A stretch of 64,000 bases of DNA from Xanthobacter sp. NM-59 (GCF_021401125.1 NZ_JACBFQ010000014.1:1-64000), one strand, 5' to 3'; shown: positions 1 to 9,202, numbered from the stretch's first letter. Made by a program: numbers and translations. Notes: a model not told the origin generated them from the sequence alone.

Positions 1-77
1 TGCTCATGGAGCACGGCATCATGAAGGCCGTCGACGAGAGCCAGGTCGGCAAGACCGCCGCCGAGCTCACCGCCTGA
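1..77 (+). CDS. nifH: nitrogenase iron protein NifH, C-terminal end (partial)
   Basis: Only the last 24 codons are inside the window, read from the third base. The tail LMEHGIMKAVDES followed by QVGKTAAEL matches the conserved end of dinitrogenase reductase (LLMEFGIM...DES.VGKTAAE in many NifH proteins). NifH is the ATP-dependent electron donor to the MoFe protein. Its position directly upstream of fixABCX supports the call. The stop codon is TGA. Whether nifD follows a different nifH copy elsewhere cannot be judged here. Confidence 0.82.
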   Translation, partial: LMEHGIMKAVDESQVGKTAAELTA

Positions 78-623
78 GTGTGATGACGCCGGCCGGGACG
101 CTCCGCGACCCGGCCGGGACGCTTATTTCAACCGGCCCCTGATATTCTTTTCCCCGTTACTCGGCTGGCCGGACTGTTCCAAAATTCTTCAAGACTTATT
201 TCGCCTTTTCATCCGACCCCAGATTGATCCCTGGTCCCCCGCCGCGAGGCGGGGGACGTTTTTTGATCAGGGCGTTTCGGGTCACCCCCTCTGCGGCGAT
301 ACCCGCAGCTGCGACGATGGGCTTTTTCCCGCCCTGCGTCGTCTCCACGACATCGCCCCTACCCCGCCATTGCACGGTGCGGTCCCGGTCCCCCTCGACA
401 GGCCCGCTGCATCGAAATGTCAGTGCCCGCCGCGACACGACAAAGCATTGGACGCGCCCGAGCGTGTCGACCTCATTCCACGTGAAGACTTCGCGACACG
501 GATCCTTCCGCCGGCGCACATCCACGGCCATGGTGGCGCCCCTGCCCCCCATCTTCTGTGCCGGGCCGCCAACCACGACTTGCCGCGCTCTTCCGCGGCC
601 ATGCGACAGGGCTTCTGCGAATC

Positions 624-639
624 TGTCGCGTTCCCGACA
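624..639. promoter_or_regulatory. NifA upstream activator site for fixABCX
   Basis: TGT-N10-ACA (TGTCGCGTTCCCGACA) is an exact match to the NifA binding consensus. It lies about 100 bases before the -24 element, the normal distance for a sigma-54 enhancer. One such match is expected by chance every few kilobases, so the support comes from its position. Confidence 0.8.
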
Positions 640-735
640 TGCCCTGTGCGCGCCCGTGGCCCTGGGGAATGGAAGATCCTTCAAAGCGCCTATCAGTTCA
701 TTGTTTTATTTCCAGAATCCGACGCGACACCACAT

Positions 736-751
736 TGGCACGGTGCTTGCT
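736..751 (+). promoter_or_regulatory. sigma-54 (-24/-12) promoter of fixABCX
   Basis: TGGCACGGTGCTTGCT fits the RpoN consensus TGGCAC-N5-TTGCW at every defined base, with GG and GC separated by exactly 10 bases. It lies about 40 bases before the fixA start codon. With the NifA site upstream it predicts expression only under nitrogen-fixing conditions. Confidence 0.93.
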
Positions 752-792
752 GATTGCTGTGCGGAGCCAAGGGAAGGGCTCGGAGCAATCTC

Positions 793-1641
793 ATGCACAT
801 CGTCGTCTGCATCAAACAAGTCCCGGATTCGGCGCAGATCCGCGTCCATCCCGTCACCAACACGATCATGCGGCAAGGCGTGCCGACGATCATCAATCCG
901 TACGATCTCTTCGCCCTCGAAGAAGCCATGCGCCTGCGCGACAAGTTCGGCGGCGAAGTGACCGTGCTGACCATGGGCCCGCCCTCCGCGGAAGACTCGC
1001 TGCGCAAGGCGCTCACCTTCGGCGCCGATCGCGCGGTGCTGCTCACGGACCGCTTCTTCGCCGGCTCCGACACGCTGGCGACCTCGTTCGCTCTCGCCAC
1101 CGCCATCAAGAAGATCGGCGAGACGTGGGGCAAGCCCGAACTGGTCTTCACCGGCAAGCAGACCATCGACGGCGACACCGCCCAGGTCGGCCCCGGCATC
1201 GCCAAGCGGCTCGGCCTGATGCAGGTCACCTACGTCGCCAAGGTCGCCGAGTATGACGGCGCCGAAGGCACGGTGACCCTGGAGCGGCGCGCCGAGGGCG
1301 GCACGCAGGTGCTGAAGAGCAAGCTGCCGTGCCTCGTCGCCATGCTGGAAGGCACCAACGAGATCCGTCGCGGCACCATGGCTGACGCCCTGCGCGGCGC
1401 CCGCGCCGAGATCATCAAGTGGAGCGCCAAGGACGCTGGCGTCGAGGACCTCACCAAGTGCGGCCTCAAGGGCTCCCCCACCATCGTGAAGCGCGTGTTC
1501 GCGCCGAGCCCGCGCGCCGAGAAAGCCAAGTTCATCGAGGTCGCCGAGGGCGCTTCGCTGCCCGACGCGTTGATCGAAGAGATCTTCACCCGTCAGCCCG
1601 CTCTCGAGGCCGACCTGACAGAGCTCGCACGCGGGTTCTGA
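793..1641 (+). CDS. fixA: FixA, electron transfer flavoprotein beta-type subunit
   Basis: A protein of 282 residues beginning MHIVVCIKQVPDS, the hallmark start of FixA/ETF-beta. With FixB it forms the flavin-containing half of the FixABCX complex, which bifurcates electrons from NADH to quinone and to ferredoxin/flavodoxin for nitrogenase. An in-frame upstream start exists at 754, but family alignment and position relative to the promoter favour the internal ATG. It is first in the fixABCX operon; fixB follows after 42 bases. Identity is secure. Confidence 0.97.
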   Translation: MHIVVCIKQVPDSAQIRVHPVTNTIMRQGVPTIINPYDLFALEEAMRLRDKFGGEVTVLTMGPPSAEDSLRKALTFGADRAVLLTDRFFAGSDTLATSFALATAIKKIGETWGKPELVFTGKQTIDGDTAQVGPGIAKRLGLMQVTYVAKVAEYDGAEGTVTLERRAEGGTQVLKSKLPCLVAMLEGTNEIRRGTMADALRGARAEIIKWSAKDAGVEDLTKCGLKGSPTIVKRVFAPSPRAEKAKFIEVAEGASLPDALIEEIFTRQPALEADLTELARGF

Positions 1642-1683
1642 GGTTCCGGGACACCACGAGGCATCAAAAAGAAAGAAGCACCC

Positions 1684-2793
1684 ATGAGTGAGCCGAAAAA
1701 AACCCCCGCCCCCGCCGCTGGCGGACGCGCAGCCACCAAGAAGGAGCTGCCGGAACACTTCAAGGCGTATAAGCACGTCTGGGTGTTCGTGGAGCAGGAA
1801 CGTGGCCAGGTCCATCCCGTGTCCTGGGAGCTGATGGGCGCCGGCCGCCGGCTCGCCGACAAGCTCGGCGTCGAGCTCGCCGCCGTCGTGGTGGGTGCTG
1901 AAGGCGAGACCATCCGCAATGCGGTGGCCGAATCCTTCTGCTACGGCGCCGACCTCGCTTATGTGTGCGCCGACCCGGCTCTCACGGACTATCGCAACGA
2001 GGCCTATACGGCCGCGATGACGAACCTCGTCAACACCTACAAGCCGGAAATCCTGCTGCTGGGCGCCACCACCCTCGGCCGCGACCTCGCGGGTGCCGTC
2101 GCCACCACGCTGCTCACCGGCCTGACCGCGGACTCCACCGAGCTCGACGTGGACACCGACGGCTCACTGGCGGCGACCCGCCCGACCTTCGGCGGCTCCC
2201 TGCTCTGCACCATCTACACCCTGAACTATCGCCCGCAGATGGCCACCGTGCGCCCGCGCGTGATGCCCATGCCCGATCGCGTCGAGAAGCCGATGGGCAA
2301 GGTGATCGAGCTGCCGCTCGGCATCACCGAGGCCGACATCGTCACCAAGGTGCTGAACTTCATCCCCGATCGCGAGTCGTCCAAGTCCAACCTCGCTTAT
2401 GCGGACGTGGTGGTGGCCGGCGGCATGGGCCTCGGCTCGCCCGAGAACTTCCAGCTGGTGCGCCAGCTGGCGCAGGCCATGGGCGCCGAATATGGCTGCT
2501 CCCGCCCGCTGGTGCAGAAGGGCTGGGTGACCTCCGACCGCCAGATCGGCCAGACCGGCAAGACCATTCGCCCGCGGCTCTACATCGCCGCCGGCATTTC
2601 GGGCGCCATCCAGCATCGCGTGGGCGTGGAGGGCGCGGACCTGATCGTCGCCATCAACACCGATAAGAACGCTCCGATTTTCGACTTCGCCCATGTGGGC
2701 ATCGTGACCGACGCCATCCGCTTCCTGCCGGCGTTGACCGAAGCCTTCCGCAAGCGCCTTTCGGCGCACTCCCGTGACAAGCTGGCCAGCTGA
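1684..2793 (+). CDS. fixB: FixB, electron transfer flavoprotein alpha-type subunit
   Basis: A protein of 369 residues. The C-terminal third has the ETF-alpha FAD-binding signature, with segments such as [34 protein letters not shown] and [12 protein letters not shown] in order. The first 30 residues are Lys/Ala/Pro-rich, a known feature of rhizobial FixB extensions. It pairs with FixA and carries the electron-transferring FAD. It sits between fixA and fixC with 10 bases before the fixC ATG, indicating translational linkage. Confidence 0.97.
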   Translation: MSEPKKTPAPAAGGRAATKKELPEHFKAYKHVWVFVEQERGQVHPVSWELMGAGRRLADKLGVELAAVVVGAEGETIRNAVAESFCYGADLAYVCADPALTDYRNEAYTAAMTNLVNTYKPEILLLGATTLGRDLAGAVATTLLTGLTADSTELDVDTDGSLAATRPTFGGSLLCTIYTLNYRPQMATVRPRVMPMPDRVEKPMGKVIELPLGITEADIVTKVLNFIPDRESSKSNLAYADVVVAGGMGLGSPENFQLVRQLAQAMGAEYGCSRPLVQKGWVTSDRQIGQTGKTIRPRLYIAAGISGAIQHRVGVEGADLIVAINTDKNAPIFDFAHVGIVTDAIRFLPALTEAFRKRLSAHSRDKLAS

Positions 2794-2803
2794 GGATACT
2801 CCA

Positions 2804-4111
2804 ATGATCGACGAAAAATTCGACGCGATCGTGGTTGGCGCCGGCATGGCCGGCAACGCCGCCGCGTACACCTTGGCCAAGCGCGGCCTCAAGGTGCTTC
2901 AACTGGAGCGCGGGGAGTATTCCGGCTCCAAGAACGTGCAGGGCGCCATTCTCTACGCCGACATGCTCGAGAAGATCGTGCCGGACTTCCGCGAGGACGC
3001 GCCCCTGGAGCGCCACCTCATCGAGCAGCGCTTCTGGATGATGGGCGACACCTCCCATGTGGGGCTGCACTATCGTTCCGATGAGTTCAACGAAGAAAAG
3101 CCGAACCGCTACACCATCATCCGCGCCCAGTTCGACAAGTGGTTCTCCTCCAAGGTCCGCGAAGCCGGCGCCCTGGTGGTGTGCGAAACCACCGTCACCG
3201 AGCTGGTGCAGGACGCCTATGGCAAGGTGATCGGCGTCAAGACCGATCGCGGCGGCGGCCAGATCCATGCCGATGTGGTGGTGCTGGCCGAAGGCGTGAG
3301 CGGCCTGCTCGGCACCCGCGCCGGCCTGCGCAAGATCCCCAAGCCCACCGATGTGGCGCTCGCGGTGAAGGAGATGCACTTCCTGCCGCAGGAAGTCATC
3401 GAGGAGCGCTTCAACATCAAGGGCAATGAAGGCGCGGTCATCGAGGCCGCCGGCACCATCTCCAAGGGGATGACCGGCATGGGCTTCATCTACACCAACC
3501 GGGAGTGCATCTCGCTCGGCATCGGCTGCCTGGTGTCGGACTTCCAGAAGGGCGGCGAAAGCCCCTATACCCTGCTGGAGAAGTTCAAGAAGCACCCGTC
3601 GGTGGCGCCCCTCATCGAAGGCTCCGAGGTGAAGGAATATGCCGCCCACCTCATTCCCGAGGGCGGCTACAAGGCGATCCCGCAGCTGTTCGGCGACGGC
3701 TGGGTGGTGGTGGGCGACGCGGCCCAGCTCAACAACGCGATCCACCGCGAGGGCTCGAACCTCGCCATGACCTCCGGCCGCATCGCCGCCGAGGCCATCT
3801 TCCAGGTCAAGTCCCGCAAGGACCCGATGACCGCAGCGAACCTCTCGCTGTACAAGAAGATGCTGGAAGAGTCCTTTGTCATGAAGGACCTCAAGAAGTA
3901 CAAGGACATGCCGCAGCTTCTGCATGTCCAGTCGCAGAACTTCTTCCTCACCTATCCGCAGCTCGTCAACAAGGCGATGCAGAACTTCGTGCGCGTCGAC
4001 GGCACGCCGAAGAAGGAGAAGGAGAAGCTGACGATGAAGTCGTTCACCTCCGCGCGGTCTTGGGCGGGCCTGTTTGGCGATGCCTTCAAGCTCGCCCGGG
4101 CGTGGCGCTGA
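2804..4111 (+). CDS. fixC: FixC, ETF-quinone oxidoreductase-like flavoprotein
   Basis: A protein of 435 residues starting [17 protein letters not shown], with the dinucleotide-binding GxGxxG near residue 12. A second FAD motif [12 protein letters not shown] lies about 300 residues in. FixC couples the FixAB flavoprotein to the membrane quinone pool with FixX. The reading frame is open 10 codons further upstream, overlapping fixB, but the ATG chosen here gives the conserved N-terminus. Third gene of the operon. Confidence 0.96.
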   Translation: MIDEKFDAIVVGAGMAGNAAAYTLAKRGLKVLQLERGEYSGSKNVQGAILYADMLEKIVPDFREDAPLERHLIEQRFWMMGDTSHVGLHYRSDEFNEEKPNRYTIIRAQFDKWFSSKVREAGALVVCETTVTELVQDAYGKVIGVKTDRGGGQIHADVVVLAEGVSGLLGTRAGLRKIPKPTDVALAVKEMHFLPQEVIEERFNIKGNEGAVIEAAGTISKGMTGMGFIYTNRECISLGIGCLVSDFQKGGESPYTLLEKFKKHPSVAPLIEGSEVKEYAAHLIPEGGYKAIPQLFGDGWVVVGDAAQLNNAIHREGSNLAMTSGRIAAEAIFQVKSRKDPMTAANLSLYKKMLEESFVMKDLKKYKDMPQLLHVQSQNFFLTYPQLVNKAMQNFVRVDGTPKKEKEKLTMKSFTSARSWAGLFGDAFKLARAWR

Positions 4112-4224
4112 GGCGGGGCTGATCGGTAAACCTGTCCGCGTCGGGCGAAACCCCCCGGCGCGGACGAGCTGGAACAGCCGGCGCTCAAACCGGTTCACGC
4201 CGGCGGCTCCAGCAGTTGTGACGA

Positions 4225-4270
4225 CGCGTTTTCTTCTCGCGAACCGGTATCCACTTCGCTTGAAAACGCT
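4225..4270 (+). repeat. dispersed AACCGGT-type intergenic element before fixX
   Basis: A 46-bp element containing CGCGAACCGGTATCC, ACTTCGCT and GAAAACGCT ends three bases before the fixX ribosome binding site. Related copies occur near 9794-9830, 61771-61800 and, inverted, 62683-62715. The pattern resembles dispersed intergenic repeats known in Hyphomicrobiales. It makes the fixC-fixX spacer unusually long (about 174 bases). Confidence 0.55.
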
Positions 4271-4285
4271 TTAGGGGAGATGGAC

Positions 4286-4585
4286 ATGGCAAGCACGGAA
4301 CCCGCGGTCCGCGTCGAGGACAAACTCTTCCAGAACCGCTATCTGGTGGACGCCGGACGCGCCCACATCAAGGTTCGGTCCCACACCGAGCCGACCCCGG
4401 CCCTGAAGGCGCTTCTGACCGCCTGCCCGGCCCGCTGCTACGAGCTGAACGACAAGGGGCAGGTGGAGATCACCGCCGACGGCTGCGTGGAATGCGGCAC
4501 CTGCCGCATCATCGGCGAGCCCTCGGGCGACATCGAGTGGAACTATCCGCGCGGTGGCTACGGCGTTCTGTTCAAGTTTGGCTGA
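4286..4585 (+). CDS. fixX: FixX, ferredoxin-like subunit of the FixABCX complex
   Basis: A protein of 99 residues with five cysteines: CPARC near residue 50 and the cluster motif CVECGTC about 20 residues later. The end [19 protein letters not shown] is the diagnostic FixX/ETF-QO ferredoxin tail. There are two in-frame ATGs six bases apart; the second is chosen because AGGGGAG lies six bases before it, whereas the first would touch the ribosome site. It carries [4Fe-4S] electron transfer from FixC toward nitrogenase reductase. Confidence 0.95.
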   Translation: MASTEPAVRVEDKLFQNRYLVDAGRAHIKVRSHTEPTPALKALLTACPARCYELNDKGQVEITADGCVECGTCRIIGEPSGDIEWNYPRGGYGVLFKFG

Positions 4586-4751
4586 CCCCGACACGGCCAG
4601 CCCCCCACAATTGCCAGACCACGCCGCGCGCCATTGAAACGTGCGGCGTGGCGTCGAGTTGCCCGATCCGCTCCTCACGGTGAGACGCCGTTATTTCAGT
4701 CTCAAACCGCAGCGGATCATATGAATTGCAATGAAACGTTCATGCATTGTT

Positions 4752-4792
4752 TCAGCCGCACCGGGCACCTCGCCGGGTGCGGCTGATTTTTT
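4752..4792 (+). terminator. rho-independent terminator of fixABCX
   Basis: TCAGCCGCACC (4752-4762) pairs perfectly with GGTGCGGCTGA (4776-4786), followed at once by six T residues. It lies about 165 bases after the fixX stop and marks the operon end. Confidence 0.9.
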
Positions 4793-4801
4793 GCCCCCCA
4801 G

Positions 4802-4837
4802 GCGACGCCGAATGCGACGCCGAATGCGACGCCCAAG
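4802..4837. repeat. three 12-bp tandem repeats
   Basis: Units GCGACGCCGAAT, GCGACGCCGAAT and GCGACGCCCAAG lie end to end. Read on the minus strand the phase gives a hydrophobic G-V-A-F repeat, but no credible gene surrounds it. The rest of the 4586-5063 gap holds only terminators. Confidence 0.7.
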
Positions 4838-4940
4838 GCGAGACCAAAGACCACGCGGAAGACCTGGCCAAGGTGATGTTCCGCGCTCGACCATCGACGC
4901 CTTCCGCCCGCCGACACCGCGACAAACGAGACACGAAAAT

Positions 4941-4979
4941 GCAAAGAGCTGCGACGACAAAGTCATCGCAGCTCTTTGC
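4941..4979 (-). terminator. strong hairpin at the end of the minus-strand group
   Basis: GCAAAGAGCTGCGA (4941-4954) and its exact complement (4966-4979) enclose an 11-base loop. On the minus strand the stem is followed by ATTTTCG. It lies about 85 bases beyond the last minus-strand gene, so it probably terminates that operon; the T tract is short. Confidence 0.6.
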
Positions 4980-5063
4980 TGATGCAATCCCGGCCTGAAG
5001 GCCCCATGCCCGTGCGCGTCAGCGACGGCGGCCCGGCTCAGCGCACTCCGCCGCCAGCTGGCC

Positions 5064-5381
5064 TCACTCGATGCCTTCGGAGCGGGCGCGCCACATCATG
5101 GCGATGCGGAAGCGTTCATTGATGGCGGCGGGGCTCGCCAGAATCTCGGCTTCCGCCAGATCGAAAGCCGCCTTCACCTTGTCCGCCTCTTCCTGGGTCA
5201 GCGTCACCCGGCCGGCCATGTGGGTGGCGTCCGGCGAGACGTCCCAGATCTTGCGGCGATTGGGATGCAGCTTCACCTCCATGAGGTCGAAGGCTTCCAG
5301 GGTTCCATCCAGCATGATGGCGAGGCCGACGACCTCGAGCTTGCGTCCATCCGCAGTGGTCTTGATCAATGTAGTCGCCAT
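5064..5381 (-). CDS. small conserved-looking protein next to fix genes, unknown function
   Basis: A protein of 105 residues, MATTLIKTTADGRK, with predicted beta-strands in the first half and a C-terminal helical part (EEADKVKAAFDLAEAEI). No cysteine cluster, signal peptide or membrane segment is seen, and I do not recognise the family. An alternative GTG at 5390 overlaps the stop of the preceding gene (GTGA). Either start implies translational coupling with that gene. Its position between fixX and the sulfurtransferase suggests an accessory role in nitrogen fixation, by context only. Confidence 0.7.
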   Translation of the reverse strand: MATTLIKTTADGRKLEVVGLAIMLDGTLEAFDLMEVKLHPNRRKIWDVSPDATHMAGRVTLTQEEADKVKAAFDLAEAEILASPAAINERFRIAMMWRARSEGIE

Positions 5382-5386
5382 GGTGA

Positions 5387-5650
5387 TCACCCGTCTTGAA
5401 TGGCCAGCCAGCTATAGCCCCCCTGGTCCCAGAGCTGAGCCAGCATCTGGTCACAGGTCCAATCTGGATATTGCGCCTTCACGGCATCAAAATCCGAACG
5501 AAAACGTTCCGCGTCCTCGCCCTCGATGGCCGCAGTCATCTGCTCCGCCTTAAAGCGAAGCACATAATGTGCCCCGTCGGCGCTGGCCTGAAGGGAATAC
5601 TCCTCCCCTTCGCAAACCAGCTCCAAAGCATCACCTTGCTCGCCACTCAT
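5387..5650 (-). CDS. small acidic protein, unknown function
   Basis: A protein of 87 residues, MSGEQGDALELVCEGEEY, rich in Asp/Glu, ending YSWLAIQDG. The start is chosen because GGGAGC precedes it at a normal distance; the frame stays open upstream without a ribosome site. The gene lies downstream of the sulfurtransferase on the same strand (59-base gap) and overlaps or abuts the next gene. No motif is recognised. It may be a partner of the neighbouring 105-residue protein, judged only by coupling. Confidence 0.65.
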   Translation of the reverse strand: MSGEQGDALELVCEGEEYSLQASADGAHYVLRFKAEQMTAAIEGEDAERFRSDFDAVKAQYPDWTCDQMLAQLWDQGGYSWLAIQDG

Positions 5651-5709
5651 CTCAGCGCTCCCGGCTTGCCCATCGCTGGCTTGGATCGCGTCTTCCGTTG
5701 CCGGCGCCG

Positions 5710-6564
5710 TCAGGCGGCCGCCGGCGTGTCCTCGGCCAGGCCCCATTCGGCCCAGGAGCCGTCATAGACCGCTGCCGCCTTGCACCCGATCACGTACAGA
5801 GCGAGCGCCAGCACGCACGACACGGTCGCCGAGGCGCAGGTGACGACGATAGGCTTTGCCACATCGAGGCCCGCCGCCGCGAACCGCGCCGCAATGGCCT
5901 GCGGCGACACCAGCTCCCCGGTCTCGGGTACGATGAGGTCGCCCCATGGCAGATTCACGGCATTGGGAATGTGGCCGTGCTTCTTGGCCGGGAATAGATC
6001 TTCCTGGCTGCCGTCGAACTTGGCCGGGCCGCGCGCGTCCACCACCTGCTCGGTAACGGAGGCAAGGTTCGCGCGCATCTGCGCGATGGTGCGCACCAGC
6101 TCCGGCGAGAAGGTGGAGCTGAAGCTCTTGGGCTCCGGCCGCACCGGCGACATTTCGGTGGCCCGCTTCTCGGCGGTCCACTTGCCATAGCCGCCATCGA
6201 GCACGACGACCTTGTCGTAGCCGAACACGCGGAACATCCACCACACGCGCGCCGCGGCGGAACCGCCGCAATTGCGGTCATAGACCACCACGGTGTCTCC
6301 GTCGCCGATGCCCAGCAGCCCCACCTTCTTGGCGAAGTCGGCAGCCGAGGGCAGCATATGCGGCAGGCCCGTGGACTTGTCGGCCACATGGTCGATGTCG
6401 AAATGAACGGCGCCCGGCAGGTGGCGACCGCGATATTGGGTGCGGCCGTCGAGATTGGTACTCTCGTGGTGCCAGGTACAGTCGAGAATCTTGAGATCCG
6501 GGTCCGAAAGATGCTCGGTCAGCCATTCGGTGCTGACCAGGGCCCCGGGAAGTGTGGTGGTCAT
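5710..6564 (-). CDS. two-domain rhodanese-type sulfurtransferase
   Basis: A protein of 284 residues with tandem rhodanese domains. The N-terminal inactive domain carries HLPGAVHFDID near residue 48; the C-terminal domain carries VVDARGP near 174 and HIPNAVNLPW near 198. The catalytic cysteine is residue 243, in the loop CASATVS rather than the usual CGSGVT (mercaptopyruvate) or CRKGVT (thiosulfate) loop. The donor substrate is therefore uncertain. It transfers sulfane sulfur to a thiol acceptor. Its place among fix/nif genes suggests sulfur supply for Fe-S work, but that is inference. Confidence 0.9.
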   Translation of the reverse strand: MTTTLPGALVSTEWLTEHLSDPDLKILDCTWHHESTNLDGRTQYRGRHLPGAVHFDIDHVADKSTGLPHMLPSAADFAKKVGLLGIGDGDTVVVYDRNCGGSAAARVWWMFRVFGYDKVVVLDGGYGKWTAEKRATEMSPVRPEPKSFSSTFSPELVRTIAQMRANLASVTEQVVDARGPAKFDGSQEDLFPAKKHGHIPNAVNLPWGDLIVPETGELVSPQAIAARFAAAGLDVAKPIVVTCASATVSCVLALALYVIGCKAAAVYDGSWAEWGLAEDTPAAA

Positions 6565-6672
6565 GAGATCACGGGCTCCTTCTCGGCGGGCCGGCACCGC
6601 GCCCTTCGCGCGCGCCGGAGATCACGACTGCAGCCGCGCCGGCCCCGAAGGGCGCGGCGCGGGACCTTGACC

Positions 6673-7134
6673 TCAGCGAACCTTCGGCATCTCGAAGCCG
6701 GGACGCGGATGGCTGTCATAGTAATCCGCGCGCTCCGGCCAGCCGCCTTCGGGGTTGAACTTGAAGCTCACCACCTTCACCGGCGCATTGGTGGAGACGG
6801 ACACTTCGGTGAACTTGATCTCGCGCGGGCCCGGACCGCAGGAGAAATCGGCCACCACGGTGCCGTCGGCGGTGGTGGCGCGGGCGAAGCCGGGGGTGCC
6901 CACGTCATGGCCCGGAACCGGGTTGGCGACGAAGCTGGGAACCTCGGAGCCGTCCTCGGACGGGGTGTTGAAGGCCGGAGTGGCAAAGGTGAAGGTGGCG
7001 AGCTTGCCGCTGCGGTCCACCGCCATGTCGGCGGAAACGGGGCGGGCCACGGAATAGACCGTCAGGGTGCCGCCAGCCAGCAGCTCCTTGATCTCGTCCA
7101 GCGACTTCTGGGCGAATTGGGACGCGACGTTCAT
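6673..7134 (-). CDS. beta-rich protein of unknown function
   Basis: A protein of 153 residues, MNVASQFAQKSLDEIKELLAGG, then mostly beta-type sequence (GTLTVYSVARP, ATFTFATPAF) ending PRPGFEMPKVR. The LLAGGTLTVYS...ADMAVD pattern resembles small phage tail or capsid-associated proteins, but the resemblance is from memory and weak. The start is supported by GGAGAGC four bases upstream. It lies 108 bases before the sulfurtransferase gene on the same strand. Function not assigned. Confidence 0.65.
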   Translation of the reverse strand: MNVASQFAQKSLDEIKELLAGGTLTVYSVARPVSADMAVDRSGKLATFTFATPAFNTPSEDGSEVPSFVANPVPGHDVGTPGFARATTADGTVVADFSCGPGPREIKFTEVSVSTNAPVKVVSFKFNPEGGWPERADYYDSHPRPGFEMPKVR

Positions 7135-7524
7135 CTTGCTCTCCAAAGGCAAAAGGTTCGCCTTCAGATGATCAAATTCCATGCCAATTCGCCGTCGCCC
7201 CTCATGCCCACCGAGGCCGAACCAGCGCGAGCCCTTGCGCCGACAGGAGCGGACGAGGCGCGACCCGGGGCCATCGCCCGGCAGCCCCATGGCGCGGGCG
7301 CCGCGCCGGGCGCCGGAGCCATGTCGGGAAGCTGCCGCAATCCGTAAGAATACGACGTTGTCCGTGTCCGCTTGTCGCCCCTCGGCGCCCACATTGTCAG
7401 GAGCGCTCACCGGAGGCGACCTGTTTCCCTTTCGGGCGAAGGCTTTGCGCCGATTGTCCGGCCGCCGGCGCGGGTGAGCGCGAATCTTGCAAGGCTTCCA
7501 AGGACGCAATGCGAAGGACAGTCC
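7135..7524. other. divergent intergenic region, nothing specific
   Basis: Separates the minus-strand 153-residue protein from the plus-strand FAD oxidoreductase. It is very GC-rich. I find no convincing -24/-12 promoter, NifA site or terminator. A weak GG-N10-GC on the minus strand is too close to the start codon to serve. Confidence 0.5.
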
Positions 7525-9150
7525 ATGCTCGACACAGCGATCATCGGCGGCGGACTTTGCGGCCTGGCCCTGGCCCGGCACCTGAAGCGGCAGAACCGCG
7601 ATTTCGCCATCTACGAGGCGCGCCCCCGCCTTGGCGGTCGCATCCTCACCGTGGTTTCCGCCACCACGGGCGAGGCGCTCGATCTCGGCCCCACCTGGTT
7701 CTGGCCGGACACCCAGCCCCTTATCACCGCCTTCCTCTCGGACCTGGGCCTGCCCACCTTCGCCCAGCATGACGAGGGCGCGGTGCTGCACCTGGCCGAG
7801 GCCGACAAGGCCGCCCAGGCGCTCGCCACGCCGAACGTCCATGGCGGCGCCCGCCGCGTTGAGGGCGGCGTGAGCCGGCTCATTGCCACCCTGGCGGAGG
7901 ACCTGCCCGAAGAGGCCATCCACCTTTCGCATGTGCTGGTGGCGGTGGCCGATGCCGGCGACCATGTGAAGCTCACCTTCCGCGCCAACGACGTGCTGAT
8001 GGTGGTGGAGGCGCGCCATGTGGTGATCGCCCTGCCGCCGCGGCTGGTGGCGGAAACCGTGCGCTTCGAGCCCGAGCTCGATGCCGCCACCCGCGACGCC
8101 ATGGGCGCCGCCCCCACCTGGATGGCCGCCCAGGCCAAGGTGGCCATCGCCTATAACAAGCCCCATTGGCGCGAGGCGGGCCAATCGGGCAACGCCTTCG
8201 TCACCCATGACCAGGCCGTGGTGGGCGAGATCTTCGACGCCTGCGATGCCAGCGGCACCAAGGCCGCCCTCGGCGGCTTCCTCTCCTTCCCCCCGGAGCT
8301 GCGCGAGACCTTCGCCGTGGGCCTGCCCATGCTCATGAAGAGCCAGATGGTGCAGGTGTTCGGCAGCACCCTCGACGGCGACGGCGAGCTGCACTTCCAG
8401 GACTGGGCGCGCGAGCCCTTCACCTGCAGTGCCCGCGACCGGGCCGAGCCGGCGGGCGAGCACGTGGCTTTCTCCAATCCCCTGCTGCGGCGCCCCCTGT
8501 GGGACGGCCGGCTGCTGCTCGGCGGATCGGAAACGGCGACCCAGGGCGCCGGCTATCTGGAAGGGGCAATCGAGGCCGCCCGGCGGATCGAGCGCTCATT
8601 GTCGCGCCTGCGCGCCGCGGAAGCGGAGGATGACGGATTGCCGACCGTCGGCGGCTCCGTCAATGCGGTCAGCCTCGCCCGGTTCGCCGCCTGGGTGGCG
8701 GGCCAGAACGATGCCGCCTTCGACGCTTATCGCGTCCGCCTCAACCGGGCGCTGGCGGCGCAGGAGCGCGACCAGCTGGCCCAGCGCGCCATCCTCGGCG
8801 CGGTCGAGGACATTTACGACCGCGCCCTCGACATGCTGGACACCCTGCCCCTCGACATGCGCGAGGTGAGCGTGGACAAGGGCCGCTCGGCGCTGATGCC
8901 GGACGTGCAGCAGCCGTTCCGCGATTTCATCCAGACCCTCATCGACGATGTGGTGGCGTTCAACCGCACCTCCTGCGCCCTGTCCAATTTCCCGGACGAG
9001 CACCACTTGTCGAAGGAGTACATGCAGACAATCTTGAGGGATATCGCCGCCGCATGGCGGGATTTCTCCCTCGCCGCCAATCGCCGCCTGCTGGCCAAGG
9101 CCGAAATGGGACGGACGGAACAGGCGGCGCGGCCGGAGCTGGCATCGTGA
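7525..9150 (+). CDS. FAD-dependent oxidoreductase, flavin amine oxidase-like
   Basis: A protein of 541 residues. IIGGGLCGLALARHL at residues 6-20 is a Rossmann FAD motif, followed by YEARPRLGGRI, the ADP-ribose end of amine-oxidase-type flavoproteins; GGSETATQGAGYLEGAIEAA near 330 is the C-terminal FAD-contact motif of that family. The last 170 residues are an added helical region not typical of amine oxidases. The substrate is unknown. A Rieske ferredoxin gene follows within about 50 bases and is the likely redox partner. The start is chosen because AAGGA lies six bases upstream. Confidence 0.85.
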   Translation: MLDTAIIGGGLCGLALARHLKRQNRDFAIYEARPRLGGRILTVVSATTGEALDLGPTWFWPDTQPLITAFLSDLGLPTFAQHDEGAVLHLAEADKAAQALATPNVHGGARRVEGGVSRLIATLAEDLPEEAIHLSHVLVAVADAGDHVKLTFRANDVLMVVEARHVVIALPPRLVAETVRFEPELDAATRDAMGAAPTWMAAQAKVAIAYNKPHWREAGQSGNAFVTHDQAVVGEIFDACDASGTKAALGGFLSFPPELRETFAVGLPMLMKSQMVQVFGSTLDGDGELHFQDWAREPFTCSARDRAEPAGEHVAFSNPLLRRPLWDGRLLLGGSETATQGAGYLEGAIEAARRIERSLSRLRAAEAEDDGLPTVGGSVNAVSLARFAAWVAGQNDAAFDAYRVRLNRALAAQERDQLAQRAILGAVEDIYDRALDMLDTLPLDMREVSVDKGRSALMPDVQQPFRDFIQTLIDDVVAFNRTSCALSNFPDEHHLSKEYMQTILRDIAAAWRDFSLAANRRLLAKAEMGRTEQAARPELAS

Positions 9151-9202
9151 CCCCCACGCGCCAGCACAGCCGCAAAGGATCGGAGCCGTGAACGAGGACG
9201 CA

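Larger units (their letters stand above)
78..792. other. nifH-fixA intergenic region
   Basis: About 715 bases without a convincing gene; the open frames on both strands are low-complexity shadows of GC-rich DNA. It begins with a 14-bp perfect direct repeat (89-102 and 110-123) just after nifH and ends with the fixA control region: a NifA-type upstream site and a -24/-12 promoter. No clear rho-independent terminator for nifH is visible. Confidence 0.7.

Noticed and set aside
754-792. Upstream start for fixA
   Set aside because: It would begin only three bases after the -12 box of the sigma-54 promoter and adds residues not seen in FixA proteins; the MHIVVCIKQ start fits the family.
706-1815. 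Long minus-strand frame opposite fixA
   Set aside because: A compositional shadow of the GC-rich fixA gene; His/Asp/Gly-rich translation with no family resemblance. The same holds for the large frames opposite fixC, nifS, nifB, purD, xseA and ubiA.
4717-4944. Minus-strand frame with a hydrophobic G-V-A-F repeat
   Set aside because: It is produced by the 12-bp DNA tandem repeat; the flanks are low-complexity and it overlaps the fix terminator.
7147-7162. GG-N10-GC match on the minus strand before the 153-residue gene
   Set aside because: Only about 13 bases from the start codon and poor outside the GG/GC core, so it cannot provide a leader with a ribosome site.
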